A stretch of DNA of 64,000 bases from Hawksworthiomyces lignivorus (taxonomy: Eukaryota; Ascomycota; Sordariomycetes; Ophiostomatales; Ophiostomataceae), in assembly GCA_002917075.1 (NCBI GenBank), contig NTMA01000097.1, positions 88,947 to 152,946 on the forward strand. Direction: 5' to 3'. This document shows, piece after piece, positions 22,801 to 35,404 of the stretch (the first letter of the stretch is position 1; each line of letters opens with the position of its first letter). The notes under the pieces were generated by a model. That model was not told the origin of the DNA. It made no database searches and saw only the letters and a list, made by a program, of their open reading frames with translations. The translations under genes were made by a program, and so were the position numbers.

Positions 22801-24572
22801 TGTGGAACGAGACGCTACGCCCACAACTGTCGCCATAGGGAACACCATGTTGTACCTGAGCTCTTGCTTGGTGATCCTTTGACACAGACTTCTTCTATGA
22901 AAATCGGCTTGCTGTTACCGGCACTTTCTACCATTTCGTGCCGCTCGCTGAATCTTCACTAGTCGAGAATCTGGACATCTCGTCGACCTCTCCATCTGCG
23001 AAATATTTGTACCATATCTACCGGGAAGGCGAAAGAGAGCTTACTTCTCTCCAGTCGCCTTCGTGCCAACGAATCACGAAGCCTCACGCTCCTTTCTTTC
23101 ACGCGAAATGGAGCAGAGTTTTCATAGTTTGGGCCGCCCTCGCGTTCATTTTGTACTATCTCTCTCTAGAGCGAGACAGAGAGCGTCTCGTAAGTTTTCT
23201 CCTATATTTTATTCCAAACAGAATCCGAGAAGGTGTGCGAAAGCAACATGGCGCGTCCAAGCGCAGGGAGAGGGCGCAATTTTCTGTGAGAATGTGGACC
23301 CTGAAAGATACATGCGAGACAAGATACCAGCATCTTGCGAAACCAAGGCTTAAAACGATGCTATCGATCATATTAGTGCCGAAATAGTGAAAAAGGGACA
23401 TGAGACGATAGTTATAGAAAGGCAATATTGATCTGAATATTTAGGACAGGGTCCCTTGGATCACAGCGCCAGCACACCTCTACGTTGATTGGATCCCAAG
23501 CACATCCTAGAAAGGGAAGAAGGGCAAACTGAGGCCAGCCTAGGGAGACCCCAGTTAGAGAAGCGGAGCTTTTTTTAACGGTGAACCCTGAAAAGAAGTA
23601 GCTGTGGTCTCTGCTTCATAGGCCTAGAAGAAAGCAGAAGATGAATGTCCACAATACCAGGAGGGACATAAAAGAACTTGTTTTCTTCTCTCGCAGCTGG
23701 TTCATGGTCGAATCCTGAAGGAAGGCGCAGCAAGGGAACAAACTATCCGGGGCGTAGTGGTTGCAAGATGACCTGCATACAAAATTTCGGGCGCAAAGCC
23801 TTGGAGCCATTTAGCATTGTTTGTATCCCAGGAGACCAATTTTATGCTGTCTTCTTACAGTTCTTAACCAACGAGAAAGTAATACGTTATTCCAAAGAAA
23901 GTAGCACAAGAGGTACGTTTCTGGCACACACGCCTGTGTAGCTGGGGCGTGTCCTGAAAATTAAAGGAGGATAATAGTGTCTTGGGCTGCTCGCAGAACT
24001 CATGGCCATGTCTATTTTTTCTGACGGGAAACTTGCGATCGTAATGCAAGATGTAAAGAGGAGGCAGGACGGGAATAGTAAAGCCATCTTTATCAAAGGC
24101 ATCCTGTCGCCTCGCTGGATTGGTACATCCACACGCGAATATGCATAGCACATACTGCATCGTGCATATCACCGACATTGTGCAAGCACAGCCAACTAAA
24201 TGGAGCTAGAGGAGGATTTGTAGTGAGCCAGAAAGGCAAGGGAGGTGATAATCTGCATACGTAAAATAGGAGTGCCACATGTTGGTATTAGAAATGCGCT
24301 GTGACATGCAGAACGCGATCAGTGTGGATTTTCCTGCTCCATCGCGGTTCCGTATTCACGCTTGAAATAATTATATTGTCTTTATTCAATAACACTGAGC
24401 TAGAGCGGCTATGGCAACCTGTCTGGCCGCTTATGGCTTGTGTTAGTCAGAGGGGCTAGTACTTTGCAACCCTTGCTCAAGAACGAATTTGAGAAGGGGT
24501 TAGTGAGAGAAAAAAAAAATTGTAATCTGTGATTCTAACCATTCTATAGGTTAGGACCACAAGTACAGTATG

Positions 24573-24581
24573 TACGGAGTA
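24573..24581 (+). repeat. Dispersed 9-mer TACGGAGTA, copy 4
   Basis: Exact copy inside the gene desert, preceded by GTACAGTATG so that a related word (TACAGTA) precedes it by a few bases. Confidence 0.6.
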
Positions 24582-27500
24582 GAAAGAGGCGGATAATCAC
24601 AAGCTACCAATGGCATCCTGCGTTTCTGCATTTCTTTCTTGCTTCTCCTCGTTTTCAGGAGCAATGCCAATGCAACCGCGCACGATTTGCTCTTTGCTGT
24701 GCATTTCGCATCACTTCCGTGTTCCGCCTGCAGATGGGCCACATCGAAAATAGTAGACTGCCTTGACGTATCTCCTGTACATCATGGGAAGTACTGCAGT
24801 ACAGGCCAAAGGGCAGGTTCGGTTACTACCTTGCAAGATAACGCAGTGTATATGCGCAAGAACAAAATGCTACGCCGAATATCTAGCACCCTGTTTGCCT
24901 TTATTAATGTTTGCCAGTCGTCACTCTACAGTTCCTGTTATAGGTTGATTTCTATGTTTATGGTATTGGCTGCCGGCGATCATACCTACGAGTGCTCGTT
25001 GGCACTTCCTGGATTGAAGGCCTTTTCTCCTTCACGTTGTCATTGATTGATACCCTCTTCATCCACCGGATCGCCCGTTCACTGACTCTTATTTCTTGAT
25101 TTCATTTCTTAAACTCGCTTTCACTAGAAGACACTGTATGAGTACATCAATCTAAACGAGCATTTACAATGATTCTGCTTCTTTTTTTCTTTTCTCTCCA
25201 CGAGATGCGAGCTGTTTCGATGATGGCATTGCGGGGCTATCAATATTAAACCCGCTCTTTGTACGTAGTGGCAGAGATACAGGAATTTGTGCTTTGCGCA
25301 TGTTGGCGACAGTGAAATTTATTTGGGTGACTTGCGACCCTCGCATTTTTTTTTCTTTCTTTCTTTTCACTGTTTTTTTTTTTTCTCTTTCTTTCATTTC
25401 TCGTTTCTCTGAGCAAAATGGGGTTTCCTTCGTTAGAGCAATTCTTCCTGAAAAAACACGCATATTTTTGGTCCATATAGCCTTGAAACGCTGCTAGCCT
25501 ACTTTGTTGTGGACACAGAAGCCCCAGAGAAGTAAGATTTTATCCTTGCGTTCCTAGACATACACTGAACTTCGATTGTAGCAGCAGAAAAGAACGCCTT
25601 CCACTCCTTTTACCCCCCTTCTCCCTTCTTCTGTTTCTGTCGACTTCCCTTTCTTGTTTTCTCCCACTCGGCATCGCAACACTGCTGTGTTCTGTGTTGA
25701 CGGCGATTAGAACCACCCCCCCTCTGGGACTGGGAACGGGAGCTGGTGTGGACTACTACATGGTGACTCTCAGACTGGTGCTTCTGTGTATTTCTAGGAA
25801 CACTACAAATGGATTCACCTGGTACGACCACGAATTCCTAATTTCTAGAACGTTTAATGTCAAGAAATAGGACCATGGCGACTAATTGAAGGTACGCCAC
25901 AAAAATTGCCGCCAGGACGTACTTGACTGACACGAAATAAGCTGCGAAGCGATCGTTGATATGGCGACATGTCGATTTCATCATCTCAGTGCGCTGCTGC
26001 TGCTCTGATGCAACCACGCGACATTCTCGTCCCTGCCCACTGAATCAACATAGAAACGGCCTATTACTGCTCTGCCCACTAACATCTTGCAGATACAGTA
26101 GAGGCTGCCGTTGAGTCGAGAATAGAATGTGATTCGCTGGTTCCTGCCTGACCACGCGCCTCTACGCCTAGTCTTCAGCCCCTTAATTGCTTGATAAATC
26201 GCTGGAGAGAAAGCATAGGGGCCAAGGTGCAGATTTGTGCCTTTGGAACTCTGCTTTGTATCGAGACTCCTAGCATGGCGCAGTGCGACACGACTGAACG
26301 AAAAGCGCCTTAATCTGTTTTACCACCCTTCTAGTATACTCTTTCTGTGACTCCCTGGTGCTGCTCGTACGAAGGTACCTGTCATCTATCGTATGACAAC
26401 TACAAGCCTAGAAAACTAAGCGAGGCGTTCCCCTTTTGGCTTCTCAACTAAAGACTCGAACCTTTCCTCTATTCTTTCGTCATGTTCCCGATACGCCATC
26501 TCAACGGAAGTAGCGTACCGCCATTACACTGACCAGAGGCCTTGCATTTACGGCCTACATTCGTTGTCAAACATGGTCTCACAGCTCCATAGACAGAAGT
26601 CAATCAATAGAGAGCCAGCAGACAGACCTGATGAACAGCGATTAGGATGGTGGCTGCTGGCGCATACGAACCGGGGTCACTGTATATTGAGCACGCAGCG
26701 GAGGTTATCTTATTGGCGCGCCCAGAGTTATGTTCCTCGGAGGAAAGTAAAAATGGTCAGGGCAATCACACAGTAAGACACACCCCCAGTGGCATATAGA
26801 GGACGCACTGGCAGAAAGCATTGCAATAGACAAGACTGGCTACCATCATACCAACCCTGCCTTTCGAATCGACCATCGGTATAGCGAGCAAACGGCATGT
26901 ACGGTTCCAGACAGTAGAGACCACTGGTTTCTAATTCACGTGTGTATCACGAAGTTTGCCTTTTAAAGAAAGGGGCAGTGTCTTGGATTGGGCTGATTCA
27001 CCAAGAGAGAGAATCTCCGCGCCAGCTCGCTTGTTTACACTGCAGCGCACACCTGCGTTGCATGCAGCAAACTAGCTATAAGATGGCCCAGCTCTGCAGA
27101 TAACTAACCAATTTTCTACGGTGAGTTGCATGCAAACCATGGGCTAGAGAGTTAACCATGTGTTGTAGATGGTGTGCATGGGCAGTGAATGGGACACCAA
27201 CGAAGAGACCTATATTTGTGGAGCACACCACCTTGAAGAAATGGTTGTTAGCGAAGACGAGGGCAAAGGCAACCGCGTGCCGCACCTAATCGTCCGACCG
27301 GTTCAACATCGACGTGGGAAATAGTGCGATAGCGATGCGACCCCCCCTCGAGTTCATGATTCGATCTGGCGATGCACCTCGACATCATCTGTGCGAGCGC
27401 ACGCTGCTTGGCATGTTCCCCTGACGCTCAAGGAAATATGCCGATGGTGGGCACCACTTGTCGGCGCGGCTTGGAATATACAGGCGTTTGCCTACGCCAT

Positions 27501-27888
27501 GGACGGCTAGAGCTGCCAGCCCGTTTAATGGATTGACAGCTGGGTAAAGTACAACAGAGGTGAAGTGGCCGACCCTCTGATAATTGTAGTTTTGCACCAA
27601 AAGTGGTCCTTTGCATTGCCAGTGTGGGGAGTCATCACGAAGACTCCACATCATCTTGCACGATTTCTAGCGCCTGGTATATGCTCATGTGCCCATCATT
27701 TGTAGATGCACCACCCTGAGGTGCAGAAAACAAAACAAAAACAAAAACAAAAAAAAGCATATGAACGCCAGCATGCGCCGTCCCAGATCCAGCTATATAC
27801 TGTACATAGGGATGAGAAAATGTTTTTTTTTTCTGTCTTACTCTCCCGTATTGAGCGAAGTCCTGCCTCGAGAACAATAGTCTCATCT

Positions 27889-28598
27889 TCACTCCCGTTG
27901 TAACACAACTACCAGGCCCATGATACCCAGCATCGCCGTCTTGAGCCACGGGTGTTCAGTCAACATAATCGTAACATAGCCAACAAAAGGTACATAGCCT
28001 ACGACGCTCCCCACAATATCCTTTCGCACGAGGTAGTCTTGTCCGCGCGCATATAGCTCTGTGTCGTAACCGGCATTGTTGTCTCCTTTGGTGAGCAGCT
28101 TTGCAAGTGAACTATCGATGTGACGAAAAAAATGGTTAGCATTTCCTCACTTTCTCTCTCTCAGTGTCTCAGTGCCGCGACCATTTCTGTCTCCGCCAAT
28201 ACTATCACCAGTCTCCTGCGGCCTGCTCACCCTGTTCCGAATTTTTGCACGATCCGATGGACAATAGGTATATCCTTCCCTGCAACGTTGTAAACAACAA
28301 CTTCGCCGACGTCTGACTCCTGAAAAAGGTTGCGATTCCAGAGGAAGAGCAGGTCGCCACGCTGGAAAGCCGGCTCCATGGAGCCAGAGAGGACGACGAC
28401 GATCGGCGACGACGAGTCGGTTGCGACGCACAAGCCCTTCCAAATCTAGTAAAACCAGTTAGAGCTAAACGGACTTGAGCATGACACATTTTGAAGACTG
28501 GTGGAAAGGGGCCCAACCATAAAGGCAGTCGACAAAATCATCCCAAAGTTGAGCAGCTGGGTGGCCAGCTGCCGTGGGCTTCCGACAGCTGACAGCAT
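27889..28598 (-). CDS. SEC11: Signal peptidase complex catalytic subunit Sec11, 172 aa
   Basis: Cleaves signal peptides from secretory proteins in the ER membrane. Three exons: 28598-28518 (27 codons), 28445-28231 and 28111-27889; introns are 72 and 119 nt and the joins keep the frame. The N-terminus [18 protein letters not shown] leads into the single membrane anchor. The catalytic serine is S49 in LSGSMEP, the catalytic histidine H90 in IVHRIV, and the acidic residues D109/D115 are in KGDNNAGYD, the Ser-His-Asp arrangement of eukaryotic Sec11. The C-terminus is a hydrophobic segment ([11 protein letters not shown]) ending RE. The total of 172 residues is typical of the family. Intron 1 has the unusual donor GTTGGG, chosen because it gives STAFM then IWKGLC, matching the family. 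Intron 2 has a normal GTGAGC donor. Confidence 0.95.
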
Positions 28599-29655
28599 GT
28601 TCGATAAAACAAGGCAGACGCGCCGAGGAAAATATTAGACAACTGGTACTCTTAAGCTGTTCTGCTGCAAGAGGTGACTTGGTTGAGGAAAAGACGTTGT
28701 CGCGTTGAAGAAGACTGATGATACCGACAGCTTGTAAGGAAGCTTTCTTTTTTTTTGGACAGATTACATGCGACACATGTGCACTCCCATGTTGGGACAC
28801 CTTTCCGCGAATGAAGAGTTGTGATTGGATGGGACTGGATTTCAATGGGGGTCTGAACGTATGGTATTACCTAGTCTTTATTCTGCCCCACCTCGGCAGC
28901 TTTTTGACTAGCTTCCGCAGACTGAACGTAAAGGCTGGATCAACGGGCCTACATCGAAGGAAGGGTTGTATCCCAGTTATACGTGCCAGAAAGGGAGATA
29001 ATCGTGAACTTCTGCACGATGGGGCACACCTGCCACCATATGGCTCAAGGGAACAGAGCCAACATCAGATGTCAAATGCTCTCTTTTCTCGTTCCTACAT
29101 ACGACTGCCAAGAATGATGGTCAATGGCTCATTGCGACAGAAAATATCAATTAATTAGAATGGCCGTGGATAGTGATTCGAAAATCGATCTGTCAGAGGG
29201 CAAGCCACGAATTCGTTCTACAGTCAATCTCTTGTGAATTCCATCACTTGATGCCATCTAATTGAATGAGAAGCGCTGCCAATGGCATAGTCTAACCACG
29301 CTTGCCAATTAACTATGATTCTCTGTCCTTATTCAGGTTGCGGCTTAGCATGCAGTGAAGCGTGTTTTTGGCAGTGTCAAGTGCTCGAGGATGTCAGACT
29401 ACGAGGGTGTCAGACGAGCACACCAGATCTTGGAGTTGGGATCAAGCTGTGAGCGGCTTAATGTTTGACCCGCAAACTTACAGGACGCGCACCCGGCATC
29501 TTCCATTCGGCCATTTGTGCTTTCAAGATCTAAGTGCAATGTGCATGCACACGTGCAGCTGCTCACGGTCAAATACCTACATGTATGGGCTTCAATTTAA
29601 GTGAAGGTAAGAAATTAGCCGCCAGAGTGATTAATTTTGGATGACTGGGATTCTG

Positions 29656-29674
29656 CCCCCCCCCCCCCCCCCCC
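29656..29674 (+). repeat. Poly-C tract of 19 bases
   Basis: Uninterrupted run of 19 C. It is a rare homopolymer, prone to length error in sequencing and to i-motif/G-quadruplex formation. No gene overlaps it. Confidence 0.85.
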
Positions 29675-30384
29675 AAAAGGATATGGGGATGAGGGCCCGG
29701 CAACGTATGTGCAGTCACAATATCGACGCGCTGCTGGAAAAGTCGCGTGCGCTACAAAACCAGCCCAACCAAGGCAAGTTAAGCGCCAGAGACCAGTACT
29801 ACTAAACGCACCAGCGAGGAAAATTAATTGTTGTTATGAGGCTGTGCATCACTTTCGCTGGTTCTTAGAGGCCCACGATTGTCATGGTGCTGCGTTCCCA
29901 CTTGCTCTGGCTCGTCTGGTTGGTGTATGGTCGATTGTGGACTGGCTTGCACGGATTCAATTCGCCAAAAGAAAAAAGCCACGCAAGAAGCTTCTCGATA
30001 CTTTGCGACTCGGTGATTAGAAACAGCAGGATGCCTCAAATTCGGTCGTTTGACCTCGGCGAACGTTCGTGCTTGTTTATGGTAGCAATTGCTGGGCTCC
30101 GATCCTATCTGGATCGATCAGAATTTATGGAGACCGGGCGAAAGCCGAAAACGACAGCGACGGCCTGTCTTTTGACGATGTGGGATTGACTGGTGGATTG
30201 CGGGTGAGAGCGCACCGACCACCTATCGGAGCTCTCTTTTAGCCTCCGCCCAAGGCAGACACACCCACGTTGCAGCGGGCTGGGCATCTGCTCAGCACGC
30301 ATCGCGATTCGTCCTCTCCCAAGTATGCACATGCCGCGTCAAAACAGGGCTCGCCCGCCCCCAGATAGGTCAAATTTGGGAACT

Positions 30385-30392
30385 GTATAAAT
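30385..30392 (+). promoter_or_regulatory. Likely TATA box of the BTB gene
   Basis: TATAAATA followed by a strongly C/T-rich segment (30400-30450), the usual layout of a fungal promoter with its start region. The ATG is about 375 nt downstream, implying a long 5' UTR or a 5' UTR intron. Confidence 0.45.
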
Positions 30393-30765
30393 ATGTCGGC
30401 GCCCCCCTCATCTTCTCCTCTTCTCTTCTCTTTTTTCTCCCTCCCCCCCCCACCACACGCAACCAAAGGGCCGCAAAGGTACACATAGGATTATCTCCAG
30501 CCATCGTTCAAGTTCATCCACCTGAAGATCTTCCTCCCGGGCCCCTGTCAATCGCTTTTTTCGCCGTTGTGCGTCACATTCTTTTTCTTCGTTTTTGTGT
30601 TTCCTCGATACCGGTCGCTCTTTTTTTCCCCGGTCTTTCCTTGCATTTGTCGCTCGCTCGCTCTCGATTACGCAGAACTGTTATTTATACTCGCTCCTCC
30701 AATCGCTTTTGGCTCGCCATCGTCGACACTAACACCACCCAAATAGTTTACTACCTTTGACAACC

Positions 30766-31800
30766 ATGTTCAAGCGCGCGTTTCGTTCCAACGCCACCTC
30801 GGCGGCCGACTCGCAACACCGCGTGGACAAATCGGCGAGGCTGCTAAAGCGGACCGGAAGCAATGCAGCTGGAGGAAGTTTTGGTGGGTCCTCCGCGCGG
30901 GAGGCCCAAAAGTTGTCGAGACTGCAACGGTCTCTTTCCCAGGCCGGCGGAGATGCGCTTATGGCTGACGGCCCTCCCAAGCCGGTTACGCCATCGCCCA
31001 TCGTGACGCTTACCGTCGGCAGAGAAGGCCGCTTGTTTGCTGCGCACGAAGACGTGCTGTGCCAGAGCCCCTTCTTCGAAGCTCTCTGCCGCCGCAGCCC
31101 GTACATTGGTTCGCCGCAATCGGGCTACAACACAAGTCCGGATCCGTCCGGCGTCAACAGCAAGCGGATCGCCTTGCCGGACGAGGAACCAGAAATCTTT
31201 TCCGCGGTGCTGGAGTATCTCTACAAGGGTGACTACTATCCTCGCTTGTTGCACAACAAGCACCGCAACTCTTGGGAGCTCGAAGACTCCACACCGCATC
31301 ATCACCAGGGGGCCACGCCTTCGGCGTCCCCCAACCTAGACCACCTCCACCACGGAGGTGGCCACGCTTCCGGCGGCTCACCCCACGTTGGCTCGACGCC
31401 ATCCTCGGTCGAGGCAACCGTGTACCTGTCCAGCACGGGCCAGCACCTGCTGCGGGACACGGTCATTTACTGTGCAGCTGAGCGGTACGGGCTCGAAGAG
31501 CTCAAGCGCCTTGCCCTCCGCAAACAGGGTCTTCAGAGCGGTATCGACGTCGGTACTATTCTGCGGAGCGCCCAGTACTGCTATGCACACACCCCCGACT
31601 CAGACAGCCGCCTGCGCGCACATTACTTGGCTCTGATCATTCGCTGCCGCAAAACGTTCAAGAGGAGCGGCACCATGCAGGCCGAGATGGAGAAGGGTGG
31701 AGAGGGCAGCAAGCTGTTCTTTGACCTGTTCGTCGCTCTGTGCAACCACCTCGACGACGTCATCGACGCGTCCAATGCCCGGACGCCGAGGACGATCTGA
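30766..31800 (+). CDS. BTB/POZ-domain protein, 344 aa
   Basis: Single exon; I chose the ATG at 30766 (CAACCATGTTC), the first ATG after the pyrimidine-rich leader. The N-terminal 75 residues are basic and Ser/Gly-rich. A BTB fold follows at about residues 78-240: LTVGREGRLFAAHEDVLCQSPFFEALC is the classical BTB core (shown here as the run where a hidden His/Asp pair and SPFF precede strand 3), then DEEPEIFSAVLEYLYKGDY, typical of fungal BTB proteins. Between that and the helical C-terminal half (AAERYGLEELKRLAL) lies a His/Ser/Gly-rich loop of about 60 residues, which is likely disordered. BTB proteins of this type mediate dimerisation or act as Cul3 adaptors; no Kelch, MATH or zinc finger partner domain is present. 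Its specific role is unknown. Confidence 0.9.
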   Translation: MFKRAFRSNATSAADSQHRVDKSARLLKRTGSNAAGGSFGGSSAREAQKLSRLQRSLSQAGGDALMADGPPKPVTPSPIVTLTVGREGRLFAAHEDVLCQSPFFEALCRRSPYIGSPQSGYNTSPDPSGVNSKRIALPDEEPEIFSAVLEYLYKGDYYPRLLHNKHRNSWELEDSTPHHHQGATPSASPNLDHLHHGGGHASGGSPHVGSTPSSVEATVYLSSTGQHLLRDTVIYCAAERYGLEELKRLALRKQGLQSGIDVGTILRSAQYCYAHTPDSDSRLRAHYLALIIRCRKTFKRSGTMQAEMEKGGEGSKLFFDLFVALCNHLDDVIDASNARTPRTI

Positions 31801-34800
31801 AGGGACACCATATGGTTGCATGGAATAGAATTTTTGACATTGGCTCTTTTTGTTCAAGTACTTGTAACGACGACACGACAAATTTTTTCAGGTTTCTGGC
31901 GTTTTATACCTCATCGGCGTTTTTGTTTGAATCAACCGGAAAGAAAAACTCACCTTCAAAAAAGATTTGGCAGCATGTTATCCAGCGAATCAAACATGGA
32001 AGATTGTTTTGCGTTTGTCTTTTATGGTTTCAAAGGTAAGAGCTCGCAAGCGGGACGATCCAGGTGGTTTTGCGGTAGAATGAGCGTGGTTTTGCAACGG
32101 ATATGGGATTTTGTCTTGGATTTTACAGCCTTTGGTTCATTTGAGTTTTCTGCATCTTTAAACAGCAGCGAGCCGATTGTCGTTTTTGGTTATTTCGATT
32201 TTTATTTCTTTTTCTCGTTTGCAGCTCCCGGCAAACCCTCGAAACCACCCACGACGAAAACGCGCATCTTAGAATGCTACTTCGACTGTAGGGAATGACA
32301 AGAAACAAAGGGTTTGTCATCAGATTGGAATACCATTTGGGAGTCATGCTGTTATTTTACTGTTTGATCTTCACTTCTTTGCAAGGTTGGCCGACCTTTC
32401 TGATGACTTTTTATCTTTTTGCTTTCTTTTTTCTCTTCTCATCGTTGCTTGCTGTGCGCAGTGTTTCAAGTTGGCGTTCTTGTTTCCTGGGATATTTGAC
32501 GAGGGGCGAGAGGGAAGTTATAATTTCGCAATTTCTTTTGCGCGTCTGTCTTGACATGCTGGGCGAAGGGTAGTGGCACAATGCCTAGGGTGTCCAGCTG
32601 CCTGTATTATGTGTTGCTTTGCCTTCTCTCCCTTCCTTACCCCTTTCGCCTCTTTGTTTTCCCTTTGTCACTCAGTGATTCTCTCATCTCTCTTTCAATA
32701 GTTGCCCATTCTTCTCAACTATTTCTTTTCTTCAAACAAAAGCAAGAGCCGTGAGGCAACGGCCAGGCTGGTCTACTTGTTTCGTCTCCTTGATGCCCCC
32801 TAGATAATTCACTCCCGTGTTCTTTTCCTACTGCGATGGATCTGGAAGTCCCAAATTAGGTGGTCTTGAGGGCTATGACTATTGGGCATATCCACATGGA
32901 AAGCCACAGAAGACGTGAGGGAAATGGAGGAATTCAGAGTGATCTGAGAACAAGGCAGATTTGAAAGAAGCAGCTATGGTTGCTCTTCCAACAAAGTTAT
33001 CTTACTACAGACAGCCAGATTGTTTCCTCGACAATATATCCCACTCTTCACCAATTTTCGCTTCAACAAAGCAAGAAAGGGTAGTGTTGTATGATATTCC
33101 TTCAAAAGCAGACCGCTTCCAGCACATGGATAAGCTCTCCTGGATATTTATTTCAACAGCAACAAAAGTCTTTAAACAGCCTAAAAAAAAAAGACAACCC
33201 CAAATTTCGAAGTGAAAACTGCCACTTACTCAAGTGAGATTGCATAGATATACACTGCACTTCTGCAAAGATTTCACATCTCATTTGTCAAGGAAGGAGA
33301 GGAAGAAAACATATCATCTTGCAAAAGTAAGTTGAGCAAATTAAAAAAAAAATGGTGGTCCGCACAAAGTCTCATACACGAAACAAATTGAGACGGAAAC
33401 AATTCAAAACAGTAAAGAAAAGAAGAAAAAAAAACCCCCCAAGCAAAAGCGAGAGAAGAAGAGTAAAACAGCACAATCATTATCTTAGACAAGAAACAAA
33501 CTGTGCCCTCTGGAGGGTTGCAAAATAATAAGAAGTCGGCCACCTACAAACTTTATCCTTGAAGCTGCATGTGATGCTGTGAGATTTAATTTCAATCGTC
33601 GCTCTGTGGAGATATTCTCACAAGAGGTTTAGAGACTGCAAAATGAAAGAGCAAATAGAAGTTAGGATGTGCTCGTAGTCATCGCGACTGGAATGCCTGC
33701 TTCGCGTTACTACAGGGGTGGCAGAAGGTGGCGTTTGCAACAGCCCTGCGCATTCACAAGCTAGAGACTTGAGGAACCTTGACGAGATGTAGTCTAGCTC
33801 CTCTATATTTTACGTTACGACTAAATTTCTGAGTGTGTCTTGAAAGGACCAAGGCAGACGAGCATTTCCACCTTTATTCCAAGGGCTCACCGCAGAAGAT
33901 CGACAGTTGAAGGAGGATAAGCTTTAATTATTAGGTGTGTCTCGGGGAGCTTGAAGAACAGAAATGAGCACATGTAACGTAACGGTTCCTCTTTATCTCT
34001 AGGCAAAGGAATCATTCTACCTGGTTATATCTTACTGTAAACAATACGAGAGATCGACACTCAAATGCACCAGCGTTTGAACATGAGGGGGAATGCCGTG
34101 CGCTAGTCATCAGAGACAGCCTCGCATACTTGTACTTGGTAGTCTATCCTTTTGTATCATCAGCTTGCTGCTTCTCTCGCTCGCCTACGAAACGTGATTC
34201 AGAACGAATCCCAGAACAGGTCTGAAGAGAAGAGATGAAACTAAACTAAACAACCCAAATCGCCAGAAAAGCATCCTTTCAAAATAGTAGGCAGCTCCTG
34301 AAATCCTTTCTTTTTGTTTCACAAAACCGGTTTTCTTTTTAAGAGTCGTCCTTTTGTCTCACAAGAATTTAAATCAAGCTAACCAATCGTCGTCGGTTCC
34401 TGTCGATCGGGAAGCATGCAGATCCGCCGCCTACAGACCCCCACGCCAGTCTTTTTTAAAGTGCGAAGGGTTACAATGGGCCTATAACGGGAAGCCTCTT
34501 CTGCTTGACTCCGGGCTCAGAAGATTCCCTGTGGCGCAATGTATTCCATTGATTCAAGACTTGTTCGGTAATGTCGATAGAATGTCACCACATTCTCTTG
34601 TCCTATTCTAATTCTCTCTCACTTCGTCCATCTCCTTCGGCTCTATTCCCTTCTATTTTCCCCACGGCACCGTTTTGCCATGCGCGACTATGCGAATGAA
34701 AAAAGAGAGGGGCGAAAGCAAATTGAAAAAAAAAAAAGAAAGCAAAAAAAGAAAATCTCATGGAAATTGTCTCTCAGTTCTGCATTCTTCAGCGTCTGAA

Positions 34801-35227
34801 TAGTGACCCTTTCAGTTCGCAGCATTCATACTAGATATTATCTTCTATCTCTGTATGTTCTTTCGTATCCTTGCTTCTGTGTTTTTCTACCTTTGTCGCA
34901 CTCTCTTTTCCTGCCTGTTCCTGTCTCCTATTTCTCGTCAGGCTGATTCTCCTTCCTTCACATCTTTTTTTCCCTTTCTTTTCTTTTTTCTGTTTTGTTT
35001 TTTCCTTTTGCCATCTGGTCACAATAGAAAATGATTGACCAACATTCTAAACTGTCTATTCCCCCTTGCTCACCGTAGCATATGGAACTTTCAGTGGAGA
35101 ATCATTGGCTCTGTATTCTAGTAATTGTTCGTTCCTCTGCTGGAGGGAGATTGGCAGCTGTCTTATGAAGGAGAAACATCAACAATTCGTCTCCCTTTTG
35201 CTCGTAAATGTAGCTGGCACATTAGAA

Positions 35228-35235
35228 TATAAAAA
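35228..35235 (+). promoter_or_regulatory. Likely TATA box of the His-rich protein gene
   Basis: TATAAAAA followed within 15 nt by a pyrimidine-rich stretch (CTCTTTTTTCTCC), which is where fungal transcription commonly starts. It lies 170 nt upstream of the ATG at 35405. Confidence 0.5.
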
Positions 35236-35302
35236 GCCTCAACCAAGTCCTCTTTTTTCTCCTTGACCTTCCCTTTCTTTCCAAGAACACCAGTTCCACC
35301 AA

Positions 35303-35311
35303 ATGAAATAG
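35303..35311 (+). promoter_or_regulatory. Minimal uORF (Met-Lys-stop)
   Basis: ATGAAATAG in the presumed 5' UTR, 94 nt upstream of the main start. It has an A at position -3 (CCAAATG), so ribosomes could use it and reinitiate. Regulatory effect is inferred. Confidence 0.35.
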
Positions 35312-35404
35312 CAGCAGCAACCCGCTGCATTCATTCGACTTCTTCAAGTCCACAGCTTTGACAGCAAAACTTACTCTCATTTATTTAAATCCACTCATTT
35401 CACC

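Larger units (their letters stand above)
18388..27888. other. 9.5 kb gene desert
   Basis: The largest empty stretch in the window. Frames reach at most about 150 codons and none resembles a known protein. It contains a 28-nt T tract (19825-19852), other pyrimidine runs near 25.35 kb and one exact TACGGAGTA copy (24573). I found no LTRs, transposase-like frames, tRNA or 5S rRNA by eye. Diverged repeats or long non-coding RNAs would be invisible to this reading. Confidence 0.45.
28599..30765. other. Intergenic region between divergent SEC11 and BTB genes
   Basis: Shared upstream region of two divergently transcribed genes. It includes a 19-nt C tract (29656-29674) and, on the right, a likely TATA element with a long pyrimidine-rich leader for the BTB gene. 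Frames such as 28718-29158 show no family resemblance. Confidence 0.5.
31801..35404. other. 3.6 kb intergenic region
   Basis: T-rich 3' region of the BTB gene, then AT-rich spacer. No frame is recognisable as protein. Near the right end are the promoter and 5' UTR of the His-rich secreted protein gene. Confidence 0.5.

Noticed and set aside
22938..23387. 149-codon frame in the gene desert
   Set aside because: No domain or family resemblance and no supportive promoter or intron signals; several overlapping frames of similar length exist nearby.
27076..27654. Two minus-strand frames in the same phase (27654-27385 and 27285-27076), considered as a decayed transposon gene
   Set aside because: Several stops lie between them and neither part shows transposase, reverse transcriptase or integrase motifs.
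29637..30020. 127-codon frame beginning with a polyproline run
   Set aside because: The prolines are produced by the 19-nt C tract and the frame starts at TTG; the rest is unrecognisable.
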